From DASXRA01 sp036506155 (GTDB taxonomy: Bacteria; Actinomycetota; Actinomycetes; Mycobacteriales; Jatrophihabitantaceae), in NCBI GenBank assembly GCA_036506155.1, contig DASXSF010000115.1:62001-126000 (forward strand): a DNA stretch of 64,000 nt. Direction: 5' to 3'. Under the pieces are notes generated by a model. The model saw only the letters and a list, made by a program, of their open reading frames with translations, made no database searches and had not been told where the DNA came from. Position 1 is the first letter of the stretch. Each line of letters begins with the position of its first letter. Position numbers and translations under genes: made by a program. Shown here one piece after another: positions 35,996 to 43,848 of this stretch.

Positions 35996-37167
35996 CGCGG
36001 TGCCCCTGCCACCGGGAGAAGCGCGGTGACGACGAATCCGCCGTCGTCCCCGGTACCGGCCACAAGGCAGCCGCCGACGAGCGCTGCTCGCTGCTGCATG
36101 CCGAGCAGGCCGCGCCCGGAGGTGCGGGCCACATCCTCGGCCGGGCGATTCTTGCCGTTGCCTGCGTCGGAGATGCACAGCTCCAGGCATTCGCGGCGAT
36201 AGGTGAGCAGGACGCAGGAGCGCGTCGTCCCGGCGTGTTTGAGGCTGTTGGTCAGCGCCTCCTGGACGATTCGATAGGCGGAAAGCTCGACACCGGCCGG
36301 CAGCCGGCGGCGATCGCCCTCGACGGTCACCTGCACGGGCAGCCCGGCTCGCTCGATCTGGGCGATCAGCGACGGCAATCCGTCCAGCCCGGGCATGGGA
36401 TCCTGCCCCGCCCGCCCGCACGGGCTCAGCACCCCGAGCAGCCGGCGCATCTCGACCAGCGCCTCGCGCCCGACCGATGCGATCGACGTCAATGCCTGCC
36501 GGGCCTGCTGCGGCTGACTCTCGAAGACCACGTTCGCTGCGCTGGCCTGGGCCACCATGACGCTCACGTTGTGCGCCACGATGTCGTGCAGTTCCCGCGC
36601 GATGTGGGCTCGTTCCTGCTCGACCGCGCGCTCGGTGCGTTCGGCGCTGTCTCGGGCCAGCTGCGCTGACTGCTCCTCGAGCAGCTCAGCCCGCGCCCGC
36701 CCGATGCGCACGCCGCATCCAATCGTCAGCGCCGCCACAAGCGAGATCGGATAGTCGAGCAGGTCGTCGCTGAAGCCCGTCTGGCCGATGGTCGAACTCG
36801 CAACGACACCGGCGGCCGCCGCACTGCCGACCTTCACTGAGATCGCGGGCGGTCGATACACGGCCAGCGTGTAGATCGCGACGAGTGGAGCAAAGGGCAG
36901 CGGAGGATCGAAGTACCCCGATATCTGCCAGATGATGAACCCGATCGACGTCAACCCCACTACCGCCACTGGGTGGCGGCGCCGCAGCGCAACACAGAGC
37001 GCGGTGCCCAGCGCGACTATCTCGACCGTCGCCGGGGCAGCAGGCGCGAGGCTGACCAGCGCTTCGCCGGCCACGGCCAGCGCGAGAAGCCCGTCCAGAA
37101 CGAACGGGCTGACCAGTATCGTCCAGGCGCGGCTGCGGACAGCGCCATCCCCCACGACCGTCACCAC
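35992..37167 (-). CDS. Sensor histidine kinase (HisKA_3 type)
   Basis: About 391 residues. Four to five N-terminal membrane helices (residues 15-150), then the dimerisation box with the phospho-acceptor His in ARELHDIVAHNVSVMV, then an ATPase domain with VQEALTNSLKHAG (N box) and SGRGLLGMQQRA (G box). The GTG at 37167 behind a GGGGGGG run is the best start; a TTG at 37191 would add eight residues. No large extracellular domain is present, so it likely senses the membrane state or a lipophilic compound. Confidence 0.88.
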   Translation of the reverse strand: MVTVVGDGAVRSRAWTILVSPFVLDGLLALAVAGEALVSLAPAAPATVEIVALGTALCVALRRRHPVAVVGLTSIGFIIWQISGYFDPPLPFAPLVAIYTLAVYRPPAISVKVGSAAAAGVVASSTIGQTGFSDDLLDYPISLVAALTIGCGVRIGRARAELLEEQSAQLARDSAERTERAVEQERAHIARELHDIVAHNVSVMVAQASAANVVFESQPQQARQALTSIASVGREALVEMRRLLGVLSPCGRAGQDPMPGLDGLPSLIAQIERAGLPVQVTVEGDRRRLPAGVELSAYRIVQEALTNSLKHAGTTRSCVLLTYRRECLELCISDAGNGKNRPAEDVARTSGRGLLGMQQRAALVGGCLVAGTGDDGGFVVTALLPVAGAPR

Positions 37168-37477
37168 GCGACCCCGCCCCCCCACGTTCAATAAGTGCGA
37201 GACGTCGACACGGCAAGGTGATGATCGCGCAACAATCCGTGCACGCCAATACCTTCGCGGGATTCAGAGCTTGTGGCGACCAACCAGCCTTGCGAGATCC
37301 ATCTCTTGTCGAGCGAACCCGCGGCTTTAATAGGGAATGTCCGATCAACGGCGTAACCGCGCCCCGAAGGCGGCCGAAGGTCCCAGCTGATCCTGTGTGG
37401 AGCAGTGTCCGAGCCTGCAGCAGGTCGAGACGGCCCATCGGGTGCGGCAGCCGGGTGTTGATTCCACCCGCCGCCGA
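37168..37477. other. Intergenic region, no gene seen
   Basis: About 310 bases between the kinase start and the modC stop. GC is lower than in the flanks around 37300-37350 (TTTAATAGGG). It must hold the kinase promoter (minus strand). No ORF with coding bias, RNA gene or clear terminator was seen. Confidence 0.5.
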
Positions 37478-38581
37478 TCACTGAGTATCGGGGTAGATGT
37501 CGAGGTCGGTGGCTTTGGCGCTGAGCCACACAGGGCGGCCTTCGGCGAGGCCGAGGTCGGCGACGGCGTCGGGAGTGAGGTCGACCAGGGCGGACGGGGT
37601 CCCGCTGACCTGCGCACGGACCCGGTCGGTGAGCAGTTCGAGCCCGGTGACCGTGCCGGCCCAGACGTTGCGGGGGCTGAAGTGATCCGGGCGGACCGTG
37701 TGGACCGCGATCGCGGTCGGGCGGATGGCGACGAGCACTCGGCCGGGAGTGGCTGCGTCTGCGGGGAGCGGGTGGGTCGCGATAAGGGTGCCTGCCGCGT
37801 CGTCGAGCACGACGCGGCCGCTGTCGTCGAGGACGCCGTGGTAGAGGTTGAGCCCGACCAGGCGGGCGACGTACTGGGTGGCCGGCCGGCGGGCGACAGC
37901 CGCGGGCTCGCCGCGCTGCACGATGCGGCCGTTCTCGATGACGATCAGCCGGTCGGTCATGACCATGGCCTCGAGCGGGTCGTGGGTCACCAGCAGCGTT
38001 GCGCCGGGAAATTCCGTGAGGTGGCGGCGCAGCTCGGCGCGGATCTCCAGTTTGGTCTTGGCGTCGAGGGCGGCGAGCGCCCGGGCCAGCGCGACGCGTT
38101 GGGCCTGCCCGCCGGACAGTTGGGGTGGCTTGCGCGTGGCCAGGTCGCTCAGGCCCAGCCGGTTCAGCCATTCATCGGCGATCAGGCGGGACTGCCTGCG
38201 TCCGGTTCGGCGGCAGCGCGGCGCGAACGCCACGTTGTCGCGCACGGACAGGTGCGGGAAGAGCCGGTAGTTCTGGAACACGAACCCGATCGGGCGCTGC
38301 TCGGGCGCGACGAAGACGGGCGGCTCGGCGCTGTCGAGCACCTGCTCGCCGACGCACACCCGGCCCTCCGTGAGCGGGGTGAGACCCGCGAGGGTGCGCA
38401 GCAGTGTGGTCTTGCCCGAGCCGTTCGGCCCGATCACGCCGAGGACCTCACCGGGCTCGACGGTGAGGTCGACCTCCAGGCGGAAGCCGCCGCGCTGCAC
38501 GGCCCCGGCGAGGGTCAGCGCGCTGCGCTCGCGGCCCGGTCCGGGGACGGGCCGCAGGCTGGCGGTGATCGGGTCGCTCAC
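37478..38581 (-). CDS. modC: Molybdate ABC transporter ATPase ModC, lacking Walker B
   Basis: ATP-binding subunit for molybdate import, 367 residues. Walker A is GPNGSGKTTLL, the Q loop is FVFQNYRLFP, the signature is LSGGQAQRVALARAL and the H loop is LLVTHD. The C-terminal TOBE domain has WAGTVTGLELLTDRVRAQ. The defect: after ARALA the protein goes directly to ALDAKTKLEIR, so the Walker B strand with the catalytic Glu (normally LLLDEPL before AALDA) is missing, about 12-14 residues in frame. An ATPase without it should not hydrolyse ATP. The GTG start overlaps the modB stop. Confidence 0.88.
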   Translation of the reverse strand: MSDPITASLRPVPGPGRERSALTLAGAVQRGGFRLEVDLTVEPGEVLGVIGPNGSGKTTLLRTLAGLTPLTEGRVCVGEQVLDSAEPPVFVAPEQRPIGFVFQNYRLFPHLSVRDNVAFAPRCRRTGRRQSRLIADEWLNRLGLSDLATRKPPQLSGGQAQRVALARALAALDAKTKLEIRAELRRHLTEFPGATLLVTHDPLEAMVMTDRLIVIENGRIVQRGEPAAVARRPATQYVARLVGLNLYHGVLDDSGRVVLDDAAGTLIATHPLPADAATPGRVLVAIRPTAIAVHTVRPDHFSPRNVWAGTVTGLELLTDRVRAQVSGTPSALVDLTPDAVADLGLAEGRPVWLSAKATDLDIYPDTQ

Positions 38582-39330
38582 AGGCTCGCCGGCCCTCGCA
38601 GCCACCGGTCGCGTAGCGCGACCAGCACCACGACCGCTACCAGCAGCAGGACCAGGCCCAGTGCGATCGCCGCTTCCGGGTCGAGCTGGAACGCCTCGTA
38701 GATCTTCAACGGCATTGTCTGCGTCGTGCCCGGGAAGTTGCCGGCAAAGGTGATGGTGGCGCCGAACTCGCCCAGCGCCCGGGCCCAGCACAGGATCGCC
38801 CCTGCGACGAGGGACGGGCCGATAGCGGGAAGCGTGATGCGCCGGAACACGGTCAGCCGCGATGCACCCAGCGTCACGGCTGCCTCCTCGATGTCGCGGT
38901 CGGCCGTGCGAAGCGCGCCTTCGACGGTGACGACGAGGAAGGGCATGGCCACGAACGTCTCCGCCACGATGACGCCCGGTGTTGTGAACGGCAGCGTGAC
39001 GCCGAACCACTCGTCCAGGTAGCGGCCCACGATGCCGTTGCGCCCGAGAGCGAGCAGCAACGCGATACCGCCGACGACCGGCGGCAGCACCAGCGGCAGC
39101 GTCACCAGCGCGCGGAGCAGCCCGATGCCGGGAAATCGCACACGTGCGAGCACCCAGGCCAGGGGCACCCCGAAGACCAGTGCCACCGCGGTGGCTGCGG
39201 TCGCGCACTCCAGCGAGAGCTGCAGGGCCGACAGGACGTCGTTCTCCGAAAGCAGGCGGCCCAGGCTGCGCCAGGGCGCGCGGACCAGCAGCGCGACCAG
39301 CGGCACCGCGAGGAACGCGAGCGCGATCAT
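38578..39330 (-). CDS. modB: Molybdate ABC transporter permease ModB
   Basis: A 250-residue inner-membrane permease with about five to six helices. The cytoplasmic coupling motif EEAAVTLGASRLTVFRRITLP (given here as EEAA and GASRLTVFRRITLP) contacts the ATPase, and RALGEFGATITFAGN is a ModB/CysT-type signature. The ATG at 39330 is inside the conserved part, since the first helix starts at once; the region up to the modA stop (90 bases) is open but has no ATG, GTG or TTG in frame. It is the second gene of modABC. Confidence 0.9.
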   Translation of the reverse strand: MIALAFLAVPLVALLVRAPWRSLGRLLSENDVLSALQLSLECATAATAVALVFGVPLAWVLARVRFPGIGLLRALVTLPLVLPPVVGGIALLLALGRNGIVGRYLDEWFGVTLPFTTPGVIVAETFVAMPFLVVTVEGALRTADRDIEEAAVTLGASRLTVFRRITLPAIGPSLVAGAILCWARALGEFGATITFAGNFPGTTQTMPLKIYEAFQLDPEAAIALGLVLLLVAVVVLVALRDRWLRGPASL

Positions 39331-39419
39331 CGCCGGCGCCGCGATCAGGGGCGGGACGCCGCGCCGGCCCGGCTCGCGTGCGGAACGGCGCGGGCCGCGC
39401 TGGCGGACGAGGGTGCGGA

Positions 39420-40241
39420 TCAGGGCTTCTGGAATCCGTCCGCGGAAAGGACCGACTGCCCCGCGGGGGACAGGACTAGGTCAACGAACGCCTGCGCGCC
39501 GGTGGCGTTGGGTGCCTTGGTCAGCGCTGCGATCGGGTATTCGGTCGAGGCGTTGATGTTATCGGGGATCACGATCCCCTTGACCTTGCTTCCGGCAGCG
39601 CGGACGTCGGTCACGTACACCATCCCCGCATCGACCTCGTTCAGCTCCACCTTGGACAGGGTGGATTTCACGTCCGGCTCCAAGGTGACGGGCTTGACCG
39701 TGATGTTGGCGTTCTTGAACACCTCGGCGGCGACGCTGCCGCACGGCACCTGCGGCTCACACAGTGCGACCTTGACACTGCTCTTGGCCAGGTCGGTGAC
39801 GCTGGTGACGTTGGCCGGGTTGCTCGGCGGGACCGCCACCTCGATGACGTTCTTGGCGAAGTTCGTCGACGTCGAGGCGCCGCCCGCGCTGACGACCTGC
39901 TGCATGTTCTTGGGTGATGCGGAGGCGAACACGTCGGCCGGTGCGCCCTGGTTGATCTGCTCGGCCAGGTCGGAGCTCGCGCCGAAGCTGAGCTTGACGC
40001 TGGTGCCGGGGTGGGCGCTTTCGAACTGCTTGCCCAGCGTGGTGAACGCCTCCTTCAGCGAGGCGGCGGCGAACACCGTGACGGTACCGCTCACCGCCGC
40101 CGAACTCGACGAAGTGGCACCGCCCGCCGGGGCGGCGGACGCTGGCGAAGTCGGCGAGTTGTTCTTGCTCGACGAACACCCGGCGGCGACAAAGACGGTT
40201 GCTGCGGTGGCTGCGACGAGAGCGATGATGCGACGCTGCAT
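39420..40241 (-). CDS. modA: Molybdate-binding lipoprotein ModA
   Basis: A 273-residue substrate-binding lipoprotein. The signal peptide ends in the lipobox VAAGC (Cys about 22), then a low-complexity Ser/Ala linker, then the ModA fold: VTVFAAASLKEAFTTL, FGASSDLAEQINQGAPADVFASAS, and a later NEVDAGMVYVTD. It captures molybdate or tungstate outside the cell for ModBC. It is first in the operon; upstream (40242-40313) there is room for a promoter. Confidence 0.93.
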   Translation of the reverse strand: MQRRIIALVAATAATVFVAAGCSSSKNNSPTSPASAAPAGGATSSSSAAVSGTVTVFAAASLKEAFTTLGKQFESAHPGTSVKLSFGASSDLAEQINQGAPADVFASASPKNMQQVVSAGGASTSTNFAKNVIEVAVPPSNPANVTSVTDLAKSSVKVALCEPQVPCGSVAAEVFKNANITVKPVTLEPDVKSTLSKVELNEVDAGMVYVTDVRAAGSKVKGIVIPDNINASTEYPIAALTKAPNATGAQAFVDLVLSPAGQSVLSADGFQKP

Positions 40242-40313
40242 GCTTGCTATTCCCCTCGATCATGTGGGCTCAATTGGACCGGACGTGGGAACGGCCCCGC
40301 CGCGGTGACTGCG

Positions 40314-40739
40314 CTAACCGGCGCGGCTGGACCGGTGCTCGGGGACCTCGACCACCACGTTGGTTGCCTTGACCGAGGCGATGGCGATGACGCCCGGCTC
40401 GAGTCCCAGCTCGTCGGCGGCCTCCCGGCTGAGCAGCGACACGATGCGGTGCGGGCCGGCCTGGATCTCGACCTGCGCCATCACCATGTCCTTCACGACG
40501 TTGGTCACGAGCCCGGTGAACCGGTTGCGGGCCGACTCTGCGACGACGGTGCGCGGCCGAGGTCGCTCCGCGCCGGCCGCGAGCTCCTCGGCGAACCGGG
40601 CCAGATCGGCTCCGGCGATGACCCGCCGCCCGAGTTCGTCCGTGCTGGTGCGCACCCGGCCGGCGTCGGCCCAGCGCCGAACCGTGTCGTCGCTGACCCC
40701 GAGCAGCTCGGCTGCCTCCCGGATCCGGAACGTCGCCAT
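40314..40739 (-). CDS. HTH-TOBE molybdate-responsive regulator
   Basis: A 141-residue protein: an N-terminal MerR/excisionase-like HTH (RIREAAELLGVSDDTVRRWADAG) and a C-terminal TOBE (Mop-like) domain (ARNRFTGLVTNVVKD, QVEIQAGPHRIVSLLS) that binds oxyanions. It is the usual small regulator next to modA in actinobacteria. The ATG at 40739 is preferred over one four codons upstream. A perfect palindrome at 40755-40766 lies 16 bases upstream of the start. Confidence 0.88.
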   Translation of the reverse strand: MATFRIREAAELLGVSDDTVRRWADAGRVRTSTDELGRRVIAGADLARFAEELAAGAERPRPRTVVAESARNRFTGLVTNVVKDMVMAQVEIQAGPHRIVSLLSREAADELGLEPGVIAIASVKATNVVVEVPEHRSSRAG

Positions 40740-40754
40740 GACCGCGGACACTAT

Positions 40755-40766
40755 CCGCAGCTGCGG
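40755..40766. promoter_or_regulatory. Palindrome between molybdate regulator and molbindin
   Basis: CCGCAGCTGCGG is a perfect 12-base palindrome in the divergent promoter region of the TOBE regulator and the molbindin gene. It is a candidate operator for the regulator. GC-rich palindromes of this length can occur by chance. Confidence 0.4.
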
Positions 40767-40847
40767 GACAACACCAACACCGAGACTGTATTCAAGGCAT
40801 AATCAATCCGCCCGGCCCGAATCTGCGCCTAGCCAATGGAGGGAATC

Positions 40848-41057
40848 GTGCGCCTATCAGCTCGAAACCAGCTCACCGGAACCATTTCTGCAATCGAGGT
40901 CGGCGCCGTCATGACCGTCGTCAAGGTCGACCTCGACGGCGGCCAGCAGATCACCGCCTCCATCACCAAAGACGCTGCCGAGGACCTCGGACTCGCTGTC
41001 GGCGATCGGGTCACCGCCATCGTCAAGTCCACCGAGGTCATGCTCGGGATCGCCTAG
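40848..41057 (+). CDS. Molbindin (Mop-domain molybdate-binding protein)
   Basis: A 69-residue single Mop domain: RLSARNQLTGTISAIEVG at the start, QITASITKDAAEDLGLAVGD in the middle and AIVKSTEVMLGIA at the end. It stores or buffers molybdate in the cytoplasm as a hexamer in known cases. The GTG at 40848 is chosen because RLSARNQ is the family start and GGAGGG precedes it with good spacing; the ATG at 40836 overlaps that ribosome site. It is divergent from the regulator. Confidence 0.92.
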   Translation: MRLSARNQLTGTISAIEVGAVMTVVKVDLDGGQQITASITKDAAEDLGLAVGDRVTAIVKSTEVMLGIA

Positions 41058-41068
41058 GCGCCGCGACG

Positions 41069-41540
41069 ATGAGCGGCACCGACCTCGCTGCCACCCGTGC
41101 ATTCTTCGGCCCGCGCGCAGCCGGCTGGGAGAACCGCTTCCCCGACGACGGCCCGGTCTACGCCGCTGCCTTCGCCGAACTCGCCCCTCCCGTCGGGCGC
41201 ACAGCCCTGGACGCAGCCTGCGGTACCGGCCGCGCGCTGCCCGCGGTGCGCGACCACGTCGGCGGCACCGGCACCGTCATCGCCGTCGACGTCACCGTCG
41301 AGATGCTCGCCGAAGCCACTCGGCGCGGCCGCGGCGCAGTGGCCGCCCTGCTCCTTGCCGACGTCGCCCGCCCCGGCGGGCGGCTCGCGGTATTCCACCC
41401 CATCGGACGAGCCGACCTGGCGCACCGCCACGGCAACGAGCTTCAACCCGACGACATCCGAGCCGAACCCGCCACCCGGCGCGGCCCTGGCCCGCGCCGG
41501 GTGGCGGTGCGAATCCGTCGACGACAGCGCGCGGTGTTAG
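41069..41540 (+). pseudogene. Methyltransferase with internal deletion and frameshift
   Basis: The ATG at 41069 opens a class I methyltransferase: AFFGPRAAGWENRFPDD and motif I LDAACGTGRALPAV. After VAALLLADV it jumps to ARPGGRLAVFHPIG, so about 35 residues (the motif IV region) are missing. Later the frame shifts: ALARAGWRCESVDD, the expected end, is in another frame and stops at 41540. The product in the first frame would be arginine-rich nonsense at its C-terminus. Two lesions make a true pseudogene likely. Confidence 0.7.
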
Positions 41541-41584
41541 CTCAGCGTCGCCGTTCGGCAGCGCCCGGAAGACGCCGGTGCGGA

Positions 41585-41941
41585 CTAGAACTGCTGGTAC
41601 TCCGAGTCGGTCATCGCGAAGAAGTCCCGGGTGAACCCGGCAGCCGCGCTTGAATCGAAAGCCTTGCAGGTGAAAAGCACCAACGCGGCGAATCGTGCGG
41701 CGGTCCATACGTAAAGCGATATGCCTGAATCGATCAGCGGGACGAACGCGTCGAAGCCTTCATTGGTCTGACGCCCTAGCCCCGCAGGTGCGAAGACGGC
41801 GGCCCGACCATAGGTGCGCAATCCGAGCACGTCAGGGAGCTCGTTGAGGAATCGGCCGATAACGTCCTCGTCGACATCGATCGTGTAGTAACCCTCGACC
41901 AGAAGCCGCTGCCGTGTGATCGTTGGTGCAAGGTCTCGCAT
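41585..41941 (-). CDS. SpeD-like pyruvoyl-dependent decarboxylase homolog
   Basis: A 118-residue protein resembling S-adenosylmethionine decarboxylase (SpeD). It shares RLLVEGYYTIDVDED, YGRAAVFAPAGLG, NEGFDAFVPLIDSGISLYVW and LVLFTCKAFD. Aligned to AdoMetDC (ESHxxxHTWP then FTC), the cleavage Ser is kept (DSGIS), the Cys is kept (FTCK), but the His proton donor is Tyr (SLYVWT). SpeD relatives that decarboxylate ornithine or arginine are known, so the substrate may not be S-adenosylmethionine. It stands alone here, with no spermidine synthase beside it. Confidence 0.75.
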   Translation of the reverse strand: MRDLAPTITRQRLLVEGYYTIDVDEDVIGRFLNELPDVLGLRTYGRAAVFAPAGLGRQTNEGFDAFVPLIDSGISLYVWTAARFAALVLFTCKAFDSSAAAGFTRDFFAMTDSEYQQF

Positions 41942-42081
41942 GGGTCAGCCCTCCTCGGAACGACGGACCGTCTGTCGACGCTACCGGCGCCGGCGGTGAT
42001 CACGGCAGGCGCGCGCAGCCCATGGCCGGGCAGGCGGTGCACGTCGCAGCCCTACGCGCCCTCACCGCCCAGCCAGGGCGA

Positions 42082-42954
42082 CTAGCGGCTGATTCGATCG
42101 AGGAACTGGCGAACCGTTGCGAGATACGCGTCCTGCTCCTCGGCGAAGGTCATGTGCGCCGAGTTCTCGAACACGACGAGCTGCGCGTCGGGCAGCCGCG
42201 CCGCCATGTCCTGTGAGGCGCCCACCGCACAGGTGCGGTCGTGTCGACCTGCGAGCACCAGTACTGGCTGGGTCACCTCGCCCAGCCGGTCCTCGACGTC
42301 GATTCCGCCGTATTGCTGCGCGGCGAAGTGCCTGATCACGTCGGGTGCGTATCGAGCGAGCCCGGTGGTCCGGCGGAGGTACTCGCGCAGCGCCGGACCT
42401 CGCGGATCCAGGAAGTGAAACGGCATCTGCTCCTCGAGCAACGCGCCCGCCTCCTCTTCGGTCTCGACGCTTCGCTCCCGCGCCCATGACGCCGTGACTT
42501 GCTCGCGCAGCTCGACCGGCTCGAACACCGCCAACTGGTGGTCGACCTCGTCGAGCCAACGGGCGTGCGCCACGCCCGCCGATACGATCGAGCCGCGTGG
42601 CTCGCCGGGGTGATCGACTGCGTGCTGCAAGACGATGAAGGCACCGTAGGAGTGGCCCAGCGTGGCGTATCCGGCGCTCGGGCCGAGTTCGGCCGCCAAG
42701 GCACTCACGTCGTCGGCCATCTGCTTAAGCCTCCAGGTGTCGGGCGGAGCGGTCCGGTCGGAGCGACCGCACGCACGCTCGTCGACCAGAACCAGCCGGT
42801 AGCGACCCGAATCGGTCAGCGGGTCGAGGTAGTCGGCGAACATCGTGTGGTCGAGGCCCGGCCCGCCGTGGAACACGAGCAACGGGAACGCCGAAGGCGC
42901 ACCGCGCGCGTCGACGTAGAGCTTCGTGCCCGCGACCTCGACGAGTCGGCCCAC
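42082..42954 (-). CDS. Alpha/beta hydrolase, proline-iminopeptidase-like
   Basis: About 290 residues. The oxyanion motif is HGGPGLDHTMF, the nucleophile elbow GHSYGAF holds the Ser (about residue 98), a late Asp is in AGRHDRTC and the His in NSAHMTF. HGGPG is the mark of the proline iminopeptidase group. Length and motif order are normal. The GTG at 42954 has a GGAGG seven bases before it and is preferred to a start at 42978. Neighbours give no clue to the substrate. Confidence 0.86.
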   Translation of the reverse strand: MGRLVEVAGTKLYVDARGAPSAFPLLVFHGGPGLDHTMFADYLDPLTDSGRYRLVLVDERACGRSDRTAPPDTWRLKQMADDVSALAAELGPSAGYATLGHSYGAFIVLQHAVDHPGEPRGSIVSAGVAHARWLDEVDHQLAVFEPVELREQVTASWARERSVETEEEAGALLEEQMPFHFLDPRGPALREYLRRTTGLARYAPDVIRHFAAQQYGGIDVEDRLGEVTQPVLVLAGRHDRTCAVGASQDMAARLPDAQLVVFENSAHMTFAEEQDAYLATVRQFLDRISR

Positions 42955-43056
42955 CGCCGCACCTCCGATGCTTCGCAACCCCGCGGGTCAGTGTGCACCA
43001 GGGTTGCCGTCTAGGGTCGACCGCGGGCCTGTGGCGCACCAATCGCGAGGACGGTC

Positions 43057-43830
43057 ATGAACGACGAAGCTCCCAGCTTCTCCCTCGAGGGCAACCGTGC
43101 ACTGGTTACTGCCAGCGGCCGCGGACTCGGCCGGGCGATCGCCGTCGCGTTGGCCCAGGCGGGTGCGGACGTGGCACTGGGCCTGCGCGTCAGCGATTCG
43201 GCCACGGCCACCGTGGCGGCGATCGAGGCGCTCGGCCGTAGGGCCGTCCCGCTGCAGATGGACATGGCCAGCCTCTCCGAGATTCGCGAGGCCGTCGCCC
43301 TCGCCACGCGTACGTTCGGGGGCCTCGACATCCTCGTCAACAACGCGGGAATCGCCCGCGTGTGCAACGCGGAGTCGGTGTCAGTCGAGGACTTCGACGC
43401 CACGCTCGACATCAATCTCAAGGGCACATTCTTCGCCAGCCAGGCGGCCATGACGACGATGCGCGAGCAGGGCTACGGCCGAATCATCAACATCGGTTCG
43501 CAGGCAGGGCTGGTCGCCTTGCCGGGTGAGTCGGTGTACTGCATGACCAAGGCAGCGATCGCGCACCTGACCAAATGCCTCGCCGTCGAGTGGGGCCAGT
43601 ACGGGATCACCGTGAACTGCGTGGCTCCTACGTTCATCGAGACGCCCGGCACGCAGGCGGCACTCGGCGATCCGGCATTCCGCGCTGATGTCATCGAGCG
43701 GATCGCGGCTCTGCACCGCATCGGCCGGCCGAGCGACGTCACCGGTGCCGTCGTCTTCCTCGCCTCGCCGGCTGCCTCGCTCATCACCGGCTCGACGATC
43801 ACCGTCGACGGCGGCTGGACCGCGCGCTGA
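43057..43830 (+). CDS. Short-chain dehydrogenase/reductase (FabG-like)
   Basis: A 257-residue SDR with an NAD(P) site TASGRGLGRAIA (Ser where TGxxxGxG often has Gly), NNAG, catalytic Ser in GSQAGLVA, and the YxxxK pair in YCMTK. The C-terminus ITVDGGWTAR is typical. It probably reduces or oxidises a small carbonyl compound or alcohol. GAGGAC precedes the ATG. It is convergent with the HypX gene, 18 bases apart. Confidence 0.9.
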   Translation: MNDEAPSFSLEGNRALVTASGRGLGRAIAVALAQAGADVALGLRVSDSATATVAAIEALGRRAVPLQMDMASLSEIREAVALATRTFGGLDILVNNAGIARVCNAESVSVEDFDATLDINLKGTFFASQAAMTTMREQGYGRIINIGSQAGLVALPGESVYCMTKAAIAHLTKCLAVEWGQYGITVNCVAPTFIETPGTQAALGDPAFRADVIERIAALHRIGRPSDVTGAVVFLASPAASLITGSTITVDGGWTAR

Positions 43831-43848
43831 GTCCAAAGGCGGCCGCGT

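Noticed and set aside
32968..36134. Very long open frames on the strand opposite the RND operon and two-component genes (up to 876 codons)
   Set aside because: They are arginine- or aspartate-rich without family motifs and lie fully over well-supported genes. Long antisense frames are expected at this GC content.
37188..38171. A 327-codon minus-strand frame over modC
   Set aside because: It is proline/arginine-rich and lies in another frame of the clear ModC coding sequence.
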